From the NCBI RefSeq assembly GCF_027942865.1, contig NC_134510.1, forward strand, positions 39,328,686 through 39,392,685: a stretch of DNA of 64,000 nt, given 5' to 3'. The notes under the pieces were generated by a model. The model searched no databases. It had not been told where the DNA came from and was given only the letters and a program-made list of their open reading frames with translations. The translations under genes and the position numbers were made by a program. Of this stretch, positions 27,284-39,087 are shown in pieces. The first letter of the stretch is position 1. Each line of letters opens with the position of its first letter. The DNA is from Odontesthes bonariensis. Lineage: Eukaryota > Chordata > Actinopteri > Atheriniformes > Atherinopsidae.

Positions 27284-27916
27284 GGCTGTGTTCGAAACCG
27301 CCTACGACATACTGCATACTGCATACTCATTGATCAGACAGTATGCAGAGCGTTTACCCACAATGCATTTCGCTCCTGCCCGAGCCGAAATCAGCCGGCC
27401 TGAAGCTGATTTCTCTTAAGCTCTAAACTCTGTAAACTTTAGCAACATTTGAAACATTTTCAGGTGAGAAAGTAGTCGTTTAGATCCCCAACGTGTTGAA
27501 AACCTGACAAAATACCGGCTGTTTACAATTTTGTTCCCACGAATTCGGCGCTACTAAAGCTAGCCACAGTGAGCAACGCACTTCCGGTTATTTTCACAAA
27601 ATAAAATACCCGTTGCCTTTTATCATAGGGAAAGCCATTAGGATACAATTTGGTGCTTTTGTTTTGAAAACAGGAAGTGAACCTACCCTCGTTGTAGCTA
27701 GCTTGAAACTGCCGTTTTGACAGGAAATGACGATCGGCGACGTCACGTTACGTTGCATCTTGGGTAGTTTGAGTATGAGTAGTAACCTCATGATGCATAC
27801 CCAACATTTCAGAGAATCTAGTATGCATCCGGGAACTGCTCGCTGACTCAAACGCGCTTACTAACTCAGAAAGTTAGTAGGAGTAGTAGGAGTAGTAGGC
27901 GGTTTGGAACACAGCC
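27284..27916 (-). mobile_element. Harbinger-like MITE with TAT target duplication
   Basis: GGCTGTGTTCGAAACCGC at the left and GGTTTGGAACACAGCC at the right, flanked by TAT at 27281-27283 and 27917-27919. It is a full-length copy in the opposite orientation to 12883. Confidence 0.85.
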
Positions 27917-28677
27917 TATGTTCTTCGGCTCCTCTCTGCAGGTCAGAGGTCACGGCCGTCCCTGAGGCTGCCGGTGGACCCTTCAGCGTGTTACCCACAG
28001 GACGGGTTCGCCCTCCTGCTGCTCATCTTTCGGTGGACTCACCTCTTTTACATCCAAGCTGCTGATGATGGAGCCCTTTTCCTATTTCTAATATCCCTCA
28101 TTTGTCTGTCTTTTGATTATTTTTCCACACTATGAGTTCCTCGCTGCGTCCTGAGCTTAAATAACGGCTCAAGAACATAACATGGGTTTAGTAGTAAAAG
28201 ACAGAATAAACAAGGAGCTACGCAATGAAACAAAGCAGAGAAACACATGTTCTGGAACACATCACCTGACTCTTCCTCATGAGGAGAGCAGCAGTTTCAG
28301 ATTTCTGTATCTTTTGTCAGAGATTTGCTTTTTAGATCATTCATGTATATTTCATGTGAGTTCATAATTTTTAGATGTTTTTGGCCTCTCCAGGTACAAA
28401 ACTGTCTGATGCATTTAATTTTGACTCAACCCTTCCACAGCAGGACTGCAGGCAGGCCGGTCCAGCACCCGTACCCTCCTCTTCCTCAGCCGGGCCTTTG
28501 GAACGTGTGCAGAATGTGCTTTTACATGGTCTGCTTGAACAATGCACGGACGTCCCTGGAAAAGATGTGTTCCTGAAGGCAGCACATGTGAAACATATAG
28601 GAAAACACATAAAAACACATAAATCACGTAAAAACACATAAAAACACATGAAATCACATATATTACCATATATTTAC
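27917..28677. other. Intergenic sequence, no recognised gene
   Basis: It contains a moderately GC-rich stretch (28375-28600) with overlapping open frames on both strands (e.g. a + frame at 28375-28641) that match nothing I know, and AAAAACACATAAA tandem units at 28600-28660. I would not annotate a gene here. Confidence 0.4.
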
Positions 28678-28801
28678 CAGGTCTGGGCAACGATTAAAAT
28701 GTTTAATCTAATTAATCACATGATTAGTCGTGATTAATCGCATTTGTACGCAAAATCCAAAAATGAATCCAAAAGTAGTGTATAGCTTTTAGCATTTAGC
28801 T

Positions 28802-29125
28802 TTATTTTAAATGTGCTGCCATATGAATGAAAGTGCCATAACATTTGTTGTGCAAACACACTTTTAACATCAGCATCTTTCTGTAGTTTTTATGCAGAAG
28901 CCTCGCTCCACTGTCTGTTTCCTTGAATGACTTGCTGCTATCAGTTGTGTGTTTTGCCTTTAAGTGATATTTTAGACTGGAACTACTACGCTGAGAAGAC
29001 AATTCAACTTGGCAGTGTTTACAGATGACTTTGGTTCTGTCGACTCCGCCGTCTGGAAGAACTTTAACATGAAAATGGCCGAGTAAAAGTTCCGTACCCT
29101 TCTCCATGTTTGGTGGATCCGCCAA
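28802..29125 (-). pseudogene. BED zinc-finger ORF of hAT element
   Basis: 107 residues beginning MADPPNMEKGTELLLGHF, with VICKHCQVEL and LKYHLKAKH forming a Cys2-His2 BED finger. The frame is intact but ends right after the finger without the hAT catalytic domain, so it is at most a DNA-binding remnant. Confidence 0.75.
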
Positions 29126-29154
29126 TTACTTTCTTTTCCTGTTCCGCAGCAGAC

Positions 29155-29300
29155 AGCAGCAGACTTTTACAAAATAAAAGCCTGTAAGCAACAGACTTTT
29201 ACAAAATAAAAGCCTGTAAGCAACAGACTTTTACAAAATAAAAGCCTGTGAGCGACAAACTTTTACAAAATAAAAGCCTGTGAGTGACAGACTTTTACAA
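29155..29300. repeat. 35-bp tandem repeat (CAGACTTTTACAAAATAAAA)
   Basis: Four to five copies of a unit of about 35 bp containing AAAATAAAAGCCTGT(A/G)AGCAA; the relative at 14600-14670 has two. It is local amplification inside a transposon. Confidence 0.8.
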
Positions 29301-29324
29301 TAATAAAATAAATAATAAAACAGG

Positions 29325-29512
29325 GGTGGTCCATGGCGTAGTGGGCTGAGCAGGCGCCCCATGTACAGAGGCTATAGTCCTCGCTGCAACTGGCCCCGGT
29401 TCGAGTCCCACATCGGACAGCCCTGTGCTGCATGTTGTTCCCCCTCTTTCTGCCCCCTACTTCCTGTCTCTCTGCACTTTCCTATCCATTAAAGGCACAA
29501 AAGCCCCACAAA
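29325..29512 (+). mobile_element. tRNA-derived SINE, copy in hAT copy 2
   Basis: It has the same A box and B box as 14684 and occupies the same position in the host hAT element, so it was carried with that element rather than inserted independently. Confidence 0.85.
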
Positions 29513-29989
29513 ATGCTTGTTTTTTTTTAAATTAAAAATAAATAAAAACAATTTAAAAAATAAAAAACAAATAAAAAATAATAAAACCTGCGTTAATGCG
29601 CGATAAAATATTTATCGCCGTTAAATAATGAATGCGTTAAAGCGATAATAACGAGTTAGCTCGCCCAGCCTTAATATTTACAAATTGAATAAAGCTGATC
29701 AGGCTAAACATCGTTGTGACATGAAATAAATACAAGAATCAATCAAGGAAACATTCTCAATATCATCCAATCTTAAAAAGCAGCGTTTAACCTCAGATTT
29801 GACAGAGATTAATCCGATCGGCTCTTATCTGTGTCGGTATCAGGGTGACGGCCTGCAGATAACCAGCCAAGCCAAGGCTGAGCAAACAGGCTGAAGGCCT
29901 ACGAGCGCGCAGTTGGTGCGGTCAGCGAGGCGACATGATGAATGTGATGACGGCTTTGTAGGAGCTATTTCTAAAGTTAGTTTTTGTTT

Positions 29990-30790
29990 TTTGGCTCTAG
30001 TTGTGAATTTAACTTGCTAATTGTGAGTAACTTTATTTGATTAATTTCAGTGCTTTATTTAGATTAGATTTTTTCTAATATTCCTTGTTAGTTATTTGTT
30101 TAGAATATTTTTGGTAATCACACTGGGCACCTGAAGCTTTTTGTGTAGGTAGGTATATGTGGCCTACTTTCAGGCAAAAAGATTCCTTTTTTAAGCTTTA
30201 AATTTAATCTTATTTACCTTTTCTTGATGTTGAATAAAATCTAATTCTTATTATTGTCTGTTTTTTTCCTACTTTTCTACTTTTAGACGTGATGACATTC
30301 ATTTTTTGGGGATTAGGATTTTTTTAAACTGAATTTCTTATATTAATTTGACTCTTTTGGTAACTGAAAGCAGTTTTAACGTAAATGTACAACAAAGTTG
30401 AAACTATGAAGCTGTTTTTCACAGATGCAGCTAAAGAAATGGGAACAAATGATGTGTCTCTGTGACAGGCTGCTGGGAACAAAGTGCCTAAAGATCCAGT
30501 TTAAAACGGCTTCTTTGCTAAGTTGTCTGTTCTGTGTGGACACAACTCTGGTTCATCCCTTGAGTTAGGAGCCTTTTTCCTGCCTGAAGGGTTCATAGCT
30601 CAGAGTTAAGTGGCTTAATGAAGAAATAATGGACTGAAAATGAGGGGAAAAAAGCAGAAAATGTCCAAAGAAAAACGTTGAAAGACCTTCAGAAAGTGCT
30701 GAAACTATTGCTGAAGATCACTTAAGCTTCTTGGAAGCAAAATTTAAAGAAATTAAAGGTGTCTCGTACTTTCAGGCAACCAAAACATAT
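29990..30790. repeat. Dispersed repeat with inverted partner at 33000-33830
   Basis: The block from the GCTTTAAATTTAATCTTATTTACCTT-type stretch (first bases near 30195) through GTGACAGGCTGCTGGGAACA to GAAGATCACTTAAGC is inverted at 33180-33720. A third, partial copy runs at 45085-45400. No protein is recognised in this part. Confidence 0.6.
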
Positions 30791-31052
30791 TCCCTTTTCC
30801 TTGATGAAATGAATCTTATCCTGATGTAATTTCATTCTAAACTGAGAGCAGTTATCCAGTAAAAGTGACTACTTTGTAAACAAAACAGACAACTTTGAAT
30901 TGAGGAGGGCTTGATTTTATTTCCTGTACAGTGAGTCATGTCTCCTTCCTTTATCGTGGGTTACATTGGTAGCAAAGCTGCTTTCCTTCTTCCTTTGCAT
31001 GAAATGGCTGGTCTTTAAGGACCTGGATTTGGTAGGTGGTGAGTCTTGAATG

Positions 31053-31713
31053 CCAGAGATGGGGACTCGAGTCACTGTGACTTGGACTCAAGTCGACTCG
31101 AGTCGCTGTTATGATGACTTGTGACTTGACTTGACAAAAAATGAAAGACTTGAGACTCGACTCGGACTTGGAAGTTAAAGACTCGGCACTTGACTTGACT
31201 TGAGACACGATGACTTGAATGACTTGAGTGTTAAGCATCTAGCATAACTTCCAACTTTGTTCGTCATTTGAAGATCCATTCTGACCAGTAAGTGCTTGTT
31301 AAATTAGCTAATATTATCCTGTTAGCCTAGTCGGTAGTTAGCTAACGTTAGCTTGATATGATACGGGGTGGACAGGTTGGACACATTGGCCAATGATGTT
31401 TACTGACAGTTACTTATATCTTTGTGTTTTCACATTATTAAGATCAGATTCTGCAGGTAAAATTGCAATAATAAGGTGACTTAACTTTGACTTTGACTTG
31501 CCCAAGAAAAAATGACTTGGGACTTACTTGAGACTTGAAAGCTAAGACTTGGGACTTGCTTGAGACTTGAAAGCTAAGACTTGAGACTTACTTGGGACTT
31601 GAAAGCTAAGACTTGAGACTTACTTGGGACTTGAAAGCTAAGACTTGAGACTTACTTGGGACTTGAAAGCTAAGACTTGGGACTTGCACATGTGTGACTT
31701 GGTCCCATCTCTG
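31053..31713 (+). mobile_element. hAT element, second copy of the AGAGATGGG family
   Basis: CTTGAATG is duplicated at 31045-31052 and 31714-31721. It is the reverse of 24629-25385, with ends CCAGAGATGGGG and CCCATCTCTG. It carries a ~32-bp tandem repeat (GACTTGAAAGCTAAGACTTG) of about four copies at 31545-31685 that the other copy lacks. Confidence 0.85.
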
Positions 31714-31721
31714 CTTGAATG

Positions 31722-32830
31722 TATCCAAGAAGCGGATCCGAGGCAATTTTGACTTGCTTTTCAATAAAAGTGACAAGATGGACAAATAGTGCTCTCTGAC
31801 CTTTTTTCTCAAGTAGGTTACAAGCAACATTCCTCCATCTTTCCCTTTCATGATGATGCTTCTCATGTTAGAGGGCAAGTCCAGCTCTTTCATTTGTGTC
31901 ATTTACTCTGTTAAATTCCAACAGAAACAGAGAAAACGACTGTAATGCTTTAACAGGCTTGTTGGGCCAAATGAAACACTTCTGAAAAACATTTCTGAGC
32001 AGCTGTGGTGTGAGGTGGGACTGTGCGTTGGTGTGTTTGGGCTGCTTTGGAGGTCAGAGACGTGGCCATGTGATCCCAACAGGTGACACACTGAGCTCCT
32101 GATAAGGGTCCCTGCCCCTTCAACCTTGTGTCGGCCCTTAAATGACAATAAAAACCAGAGAGAGCCGTCGGGAAGCGCACACCAGGAGAAATTCCCCGGG
32201 GTGGCCCACATGAGAGGGGCAGCTTCAGGGAACTATTGACATATGATAAACCCTGCGTGTGTGTACATCTGCGTACATGCGTGACCCGACACAAACACAC
32301 AGCCAGCGACACACCTCCTCTCTCACTATGCTGGCTGTGTTTCTTTTATTTTTAGCTCAGATCGAGTTTCCAGTGGTCGGACTCAGCAGCCAGGAGCGCT
32401 GGGCTGCACAGCTCCTCTGAAGCCGGAGCGAGGCGGCTGGTTTCCCGGGCGGCAGGCGTCCCACAGAGCTGCGTTCAGGGGGGACTGAAGATGCTTTGTG
32501 AGCTGGGGGAAAACCTGAAAATGCCGAGTCATTGTGATGCTCTGCCATAGGTCTGGAGGGAAGCAACTGCTGGCTCGAGATCAAAACCGGCAGGCAGGTA
32601 AAAAGCCAATTCATCACAGCAAAAGATTCAAAGATGTCTACTTAAATACTGTATTTTGTTTTCTGAAACCACTGTAAATCACATCGTGTCCATCAGGGCT
32701 GTGAATTACTCTGTACTTTTACTCTATAAGATTTGAGGATATCTGCCCTTGTGTGCATTTTCAAACACTGTGGTATAAAATGCTCAGAATTGGTTGATTT
32801 AATCTAATTTGATTTGATAATATTCCAATT
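31722..32830. other. Intergenic sequence, no recognised gene
   Basis: Several open frames on the minus strand (e.g. 31950-32312 and 32357-32617) show no recognisable domain. No splice-linked coding pattern was found. Confidence 0.35.
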
Positions 32831-33840
32831 TAGCAAAGAAGCCATTTTAAACTGGATCTTTAGGCACTTTGTTTCCAGCAGCCTGTCACAGGACTTTAAA
32901 AACAGGACTTTATATCACCAAACAGGAATAAAATTCAGTAACAGATGAGATTTGGAGTCAGACGAGCAACAAAAAATTATTAGATTTTTTTTACATTAAT
33001 TTACTCAAACAGTGGCCTAAAATGAACAGAAACAGACATTTAATTATAATTTCTTGTATAACAATTAATTTCCAACCACATTTGTATGACTTTGACAGCC
33101 ATATTAAGTATTTTATGTGGTTTTTAAGCATTTTGGTCATGAGACACCTCTTATTGCTTTACATTTTGCATCCAAGCAGTTTAAGTGATCTTCAGCAATA
33201 GTTTCAACACTTTCTGAAGGTCTTTCAACGTTTTTCTTTGGACATTTTCTGCTTTTTTCCTTCATTTTCAGTCCATTATTTATTCATTAAGCTACTTAAC
33301 TCTGAGCTATGAACCATTCAGGCAGGAAAAAGGCTCCTAACTCAAGGGATGAACCAGTGTTGTGTCCACACAGAACAGGCAACTTAGCAAAGAAGCCGTT
33401 TTAAACTGGATCTTTAGGCACTTTGTTCTCAGCAGCCTGTCACAGAGACACATCATTTGTTCCCATTTCTTTAGCTGCATGTGTGAAAAACAGCTTCATA
33501 GTTTCAAATTTTTTGTACATTTATGTTAAAACTGCTTTCAGTTACCAAAAGAGTCAAATTAATATAAGAAATTCAGTTTAAAAAAAATCCTAATCCCAAA
33601 AAAATGAATGTTATCACATCTAAAAGTAGAAAAGTAGAAAAAAAACAGACAATAACAACAATTATATGTTATTCATCATCAAGAAAAAGTAAATAAGATT
33701 AAGTTTAAAGCTTAAAAAAGGAATATAAGATATAATCCAATGACTAATTATGGAACAATTAATATAAATGAAATGATTAAACTGCTTTATGCCAGCAGAA
33801 ATGAATAATCTAGAAGCTCTTTGTGGGTTTTAGACTGGAA
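32830..33840. repeat. Dispersed repeat next to Tc1 remnant
   Basis: It contains the inverted version of the 29990-30790 block plus an extra copy of the TTTAGGCACTTTGTT segment at 32858. A related set follows the transposase copy at 44716-45400, so it is probably the non-coding part of a Tc1-like family. Confidence 0.55.
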
Positions 33841-33889
33841 TTAAGATTTGTTCCCATTTCTTTAGCTGCATGTGTGAAAAACAGCAAAG

Positions 33890-34430
33890 ATAACACAGTG
33901 TGACAGACAGAAAACAGGATTTCTGCAGCAACAAGGTGATTCCCAAAGAGCTGTTAGCTGAAAACTTGGCATATCTCAGCATGGTGTGCAGTGTGTCCTT
34001 AAAACATTTGAGGAAACTGGACAAGTGGAGGACAGAAGAAGAAGTGTCAGGCCTAAAGAACTATCTCCAGCAGATGAACAGGATCTGAAAGTGATGTCCT
34101 TAAGAAAGAGGAAAACATCCAGCAAAGCCCTGACACAGGAGCTGAGAGATGCATCTGGACCTTCAGCTGATCCATCTGCTGTTGGCCCAAGCCTCATCAG
34201 AAATGGGCTCCATGGAAGGGTGGCTGTCAGGAAGCCGTTCTTAAGGAGGGGAAACAGGGAGAAAAGGCTGAGCTGGGCCAAAGGACACAAGAAGTGGGCT
34301 GAAAATCAGTGGCAGCAGGTCTGATGGAGGGATGAATCCTCCCCAGAGCCCGGAGCTCCACATTACTGAAGCAGTGTGGGATCATCTTAACATTTCTGTT
34401 TCAATAAATCCCTGCAGCTGTTCCCTGTTT
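33890..34430 (+). pseudogene. Tc1/mariner-like transposase, degenerate
   Basis: Frames on the + strand give the N-terminal HTH part (IPKELLAENLAYLSMV, QCVLKTFEETGQVEDRRRS) and the linker before the catalytic domain (HGRVAVRKPFLRR, LSWAKGHKKW). WRDESS, around the first catalytic Asp, follows after an in-frame TGA at 34322, and then SPELHITEAVWDHL from the C-terminus. The middle of the DDE domain is deleted, and the fragments lie in at least two frames. It is dead. A shorter copy is at 44718-44990 (-). Confidence 0.85.
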
Positions 34431-36311
34431 TCGATACAGTCCATCAATAAATAGTTGCGCCTCAATGCTGTTTTGTTCATTAAATCAAACAAAAAGGAAA
34501 TTAAGCCAAATACATAGAAAAATAAATAGAATATCCCTTTCAAAACGAACATGAAAGAGCAGATTTTAAACCGAAGAATCGCTCCCACAGCAGCATTTGA
34601 ATCAAAGCATCGTCTGATTTGTATGAAACAATGTTTTATTTTCAGCTGCAGACAGGGTGACCTCTCCTCGGCTCAGTTTGCTGAGAAGACATCGGATCTG
34701 CTGCTCGTATCAACCCCCGAGATCAGATAAAGTGATGCTGCAAGAAGCCGGAGGTGAGACTCCAGCTTGTTACACGCACTCCTCACACCTTATTTCTGTA
34801 TTTATACAACTTCAGCTTGTATAAATTCCTGTGCCATGTTATTTTACAATACCCCGTAAAAAAAAAGGAAAGGGATAACCACTCCTGAGGGGAGTTTATT
34901 CAGAACGTTCATTAAAAGCAGTAAAAAAAAAAACAATTTGAGGGATTTTTTGTGAGGGACAGGATGACTGCACACACCCTGATTAGACACAAGAGGTCGC
35001 AGTGATATTTTCAAAAAATTCCATGAATTCCTGCTCACATCTCCTGCCTTTAAACTAACTCAGAAATGCAGCCAAATCTGTGTTTTCTTTCTTTCTTTCT
35101 TTCTTTCTTTGTTGTTCGGGCTGAACTAAGACCTGTCATTAAAGCTTCATGAGAAAAGGAACTGAAAGTCGGTTCAGTCAAAGAAATGGGAGAAATGGGA
35201 GAGTATTCGCGTTAAAACAGCTTCGGTACGGAGGAAGACATCATTTTATTGGTTTATTACAGGATTAAAAGCGACTAAGGACTAATTCGGGATATATTTC
35301 GGTGTGCTTTGTGATGTAAATGCTCCTCTTCCTTTTGCCACATCCCCAGGACAGTTATTTTCCTGGACTGTACCACAAAGTTTATCGCAGGGGTGCCAGA
35401 TTGATTCCAATTTAAGATGTCGGTAACTTATTTCACGACCAATAACTTTAAGGTTTTTATCATGAATATACAGTGTGTAGATACGTTTTTGGTTGCGTTT
35501 AATTGAAGTGGAACATGTAGAATTAATTCTGTTGATGAATAGATTACCTTCCTCGCCCCCTCTCTACACAAAATCAACCGGCCGAACAACTGACATCGTT
35601 CGATTTCACTTTTCGACAAAAAGCTCATTTGTCTGGGCACTTTAAACCAAGTTAGCTCGGCTTTAAAGCTAAGCTAACGTTGGTCGTCATCTGTTAAATA
35701 CATTTAATAGGTGCGTTTTTAACGAGATGTTTTAAAGCGATAATGGAAGGAGCCCGGGTGGTAGTTTTTCTGTTGGAAATGGAAGTCTGCTAGTCATCTT
35801 TTTTTGTGAGCAGTCTGCCCCCAGGAAAAAAAAAAAAAAACGTTAGCGGGCTAAAAGCTAACTGTAAGCTAACTGTTAGCTACAGCCGGTTGATGCCTCT
35901 CCGGTGCATCAGACAATGTTGATGTGTTCCTGTGAAAAAGTGGATTTTAACATCACCTCCCGCACCGTCGCTCGGCTTGTTTTCGAGGCCGAACAGGATA
36001 ACAGAAACGCAGGAAACTCGTCTAATGGGAGGTAGGAGATTTAAAGTCGGTGCAAAGTTTTTAAATTTATTTTTTTATTATTGTGCCATGTTATCAAACG
36101 CCGCCACATTTCCGTCTGTTTACCCCTCTCGGTCTGTGGGTGTTTTTGCGCATTTATTGCGGATCATTCGGAGGGTATACGAAGGAAAGTTGTGAACTTG
36201 ATCCCTGGGCATCAGCTGCTGTTTTGTGCCGTTGACTTCGGCGGTGGTGTTGCCCGATAATCGCCTGAGATTGTTTGGATTTTATGGCCATGAAAACGGG
36301 TCAGAGTTATG
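34431..36311. other. Long non-coding interval
   Basis: No recognisable coding exon or known repeat apart from a (CTTT)n run near 35085-35110 and poly-A tracts. The 35700-36200 segment has a higher GC and CpG content, and a promoter could hide here, but I see no conserved ORF. Confidence 0.35.
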
Positions 36312-36560
36312 TGGAGATAAGATAGATAGATAGATGGATACTTTTATTAATCCCGAGGGAAATTTAAGGATCCAGTAGCTTATACAGACAGCCACAGAAT
36401 ACACAATACACTGATTACAAATCAGAATACAAAATATACAAAACACAACACAGCATACTAACATCACAGATCACAGTTCACATACACAAGACAAGGAATG
36501 AACAAAACTGTAGAAGGAGAGGAGTGGGATGCTTGTGCTGAATGTGCGGATAGTGCAAAA
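36312..36560 (-). mobile_element. LINE 3' end (Maui/L2-like) with GATA tail
   Basis: On the minus strand the sequence ends with AATTTCCCTCGGGATTAATA then AAAGTATCCATCTATCTATC, the classic 3' tail of Maui/L2-type fish LINEs. A relative is inserted at 60962-61338. Confidence 0.65.
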
Positions 36561-37057
36561 ACAAAGTGTGAGCAGTGCAAATGGGAGAGTGCATGATGAT
36601 AGTCTGGTGCAAATGGCTAATGTTAGCAATAAGAGCGAAGCCTGCTCGGGGATTACAGTGGATTACTCTGGGCAAACAAGTTTGTGCCAAGATTGTTCTT
36701 GTTCAAACAGATCACATCAGATACGAGCTCGGGCCCTCTCCCTGGAAGTGGCTGCTTTGAAGGCAAACAATGGAGTGTCACACGCACGTGCACGCACACA
36801 CGCACGCACACACACAGGTTCTCCAACCCAGCTGGAGGACGCATCTGCTGGGTGTTTTTTTTTTTTTTTTTTTAGTCGCTGATAAGTGGAAATTAAGGGC
36901 TTGTTTGTGTGTTTTTAAAGGGTGTGTTGTTTCTGTCTGCTGGTGTGGTCATATGAAAGGAGAACTGCGGTATTTTCAACAGTAAGCCTCTTTTCTGAGT
37001 CGTCTGCAATGTTTTAGAACCCCCCTCACCGCTTTTTTGATGTTTACTACTGTCTCC

Positions 37058-38036
37058 TAGCCTGGGAATTCCCATGCTGCTTTGCGCTCGATTTCATTCT
37101 CACTGCAAAGTCAGCCAGGAAACCACCGCCCTTATTTATGTCAGAGTTAGGGAACCAATCACAGAACGGGGGGGGGGGGGGGGGGGCAGCAGCAAGACGA
37201 TGACGACGTCTATGGCTACACCGAAGCTTGTAGAGTGTTAATCCAACATGACAGCGGACACAACCGTTCGATGCAGCCTTAGAAAGTGTTTCGGAGTAGA
37301 TTCACCCTGGGGTCATTTGAACCGTGATATCCAGCCAAGTAGCCCACCCGAAGTTTTTCCGATATTGGCTGAACATCAGCTGAGTTACTGAGTTATCCCG
37401 AATAGCTTAGTACAAGCGCTAACGGACCCTGGCAGTATCTCCAAAATTACCACACTAAAATCACATGTCATGACACCAAACTTCTACAGTAGTACAAATA
37501 TGGTCTGTACTCACAAAACGATGCATTTGGAAGTTTGTACATAGTCCAGGAGTTTATTATTATCATCAACACAAGCCTGATAGCTTCTCTGCTGCTAAAG
37601 CTGCGTCGACGTCACTTCTGGGAGCTTCAAAGTAAGATGAGGGTTGATCTACTACTGTAGACAACAAAGCAAGGCTGCTCAGTTTCTCCATTATTAAAAT
37701 AAATTCACAACTCTACAACATAAAAATTCATGTAGAATATAGCATATAGGCCTACTTTGTTGTCAATTTAAGTAGCTTAGAGCGCAAGTTTACTTTTATT
37801 TTCCATTTTTTTTCTTCTTCCTCGTCGAATTTCTGTCGTCATCTGGTATAAGTGATACAATTGGCTATGAATCGCACCTAAAGCAGCATGGGAAGAACCT
37901 GACGTCATTTGATAGACATTCGTAGCGCCCAATAAACGGCTCTAGGCATTCGTAAACCACGCCTCAAATACGAGAAAATGCACACCTAGTTCCCAGACCA
38001 CCATCTCATCCAGATGTGGATGCGTCAGCCAGGCTA
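37058..38036. mobile_element. TAGCCTGG-terminal transposon, longer copy
   Basis: The ends are TAGCCTGG and CCAGGCTA. The flanks CTGTCTCC and TTGTCTCC are a slightly diverged 8-9 bp duplication. The uninterrupted host sequence (CTGCTGTCTCCGGTATTTGC) is at about 43065. It is 979 bp, versus 535 bp for the deleted copy at 1160, and includes a G-run of about 20 near 37170. Confidence 0.85.
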
Positions 38037-38111
38037 GTTGTCTCCGGTATTTGCCAAATTTTGATTCTTCTCAACCTGCTTCAGAACGGCAAGTCATGTG
38101 CATGTCCTTAA

Positions 38112-38712
38112 AGCTGCAGTCTGCAACTCTTTTTCAAGCATAATGCCTGGAACTGTCCGGGGATTCTGAAAGTAGTACATTAAATACCCCAATACAAAAA
38201 AAAATGAGTTCTCTAGGTCCCCTATATGTCCCGCTAGGTCCCTCCAAAGCCAGCAGGTTTGTTTACAAAATTGCAGACCGGACCGGTAAAAGGTAACCAA
38301 TCAGGTTACGAGCTGGGCTCTGCTGCCTGTCAATCACCGACTGTGCACGCGCGATACAAGGTAGGCTCGTCCCCACGCTTATTTATCTGGACTATTGAAC
38401 TTCATTACGGGCTAGTCTACTTACTGTGTCTTCCATGATCGCAAATGACAGGTGAGTTGATGAATGAGGAGTCGTGTAAGCGCATCTGGCGTGCACGTCT
38501 ACGTGCACGAGTTCTCATGTGTTTTGAAGGGGCGGGACAGGAAGTTGAATAACTTTTTATTTTTCGGTTAAAAAATAAGCATTTCTTGCATTTTGCGACT
38601 ACGGAGGTCACCGTTTTCAACTTCAAGCGTTCTGATAGATCATGTAAACTCTTAAAATGCCAAAAAATTAGGACTTTACGTATGACAACAACAAATCTTG
38701 CAGACTGCAGCT
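38112..38712. mobile_element. TTAA-target MITE with AGCTGCAGTCTGCAA ends
   Basis: The terminal inverted repeats are AGCTGCAGTCTGCAA and TTGCAGACTGCAGCT, flanked by TTAA at 38108-38111 and 38713-38716. The empty site in the relative's opposite arm (CCTTTAAGG near 43365) still has a single TTAA. It is 601 bp with no transposase; piggyBac- or Kolobok-type by target. Confidence 0.88.
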
Positions 38713-39087
38713 TTAAAGGTCTGTAAAAGCACCATAAACGTCCGTTTTCAAAATCATCAACTCACTGGAGTGGTTACTGGTGTGCACTGGTAATCTATAT
38801 CAAATTTCATGGCGAAAAGTTGCTTCTGTCGTGTTTTATTTGACATTTTGTACTGGATGTTCGTTGATATTACTCCGCCACCGCTAAGAAAAGAGTGCGA
38901 GCATGAACGAGCTGCCAAATAAAACACGACAGAAGCAACTTTTCGCCACGAAATTTGATATGGATTACCAAGAAAGTGCATCCTCTCTGAGTTTTAAGGC
39001 TTTCTGTGTCGGGACGTAAATAGCTTGGTCTGAAAATGAGATGAAATTGACTTTTGAGAAGAGAAAACTGACAGAAGTTCCTGTCAG

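Larger units (their letters stand above)
28678..29673 (-). mobile_element. hAT element with BED finger and SINE, copy 2, perfect TSD
   Basis: ATATTTAC is duplicated at 28670-28677 and 29674-29681. The ends are CAGGTCTGGGC and GCCCAGCCTTA. It is homologous throughout to 14146-15001, including the same SINE in the same place (29325-29512). The ACTTTTACAAAATAAAAGCC minisatellite has more copies here. Confidence 0.88.
36958..38962. mobile_element. TTAA foldback element carrying two nested insertions
   Basis: It is the same family as 42972-43535: it starts AGGAGAACTGCGGTATTTTC, then GTCGTCTGCAATGTTTTAGA. It is interrupted at 37058-38036 by the TAGCCTGG element and at 38112-38712 by a second TTAA element. 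The right arm after about 38962 is lost. The intact relative at 43 kb serves as the empty site for both insertions. Confidence 0.85.

Noticed and set aside
28375..28641. 88-residue ORF MFLASPGTKLSDAF as a gene
   Set aside because: Open frames exist on both strands, with no known motif, no linked exons and a tail made of an AAAACACAT repeat.
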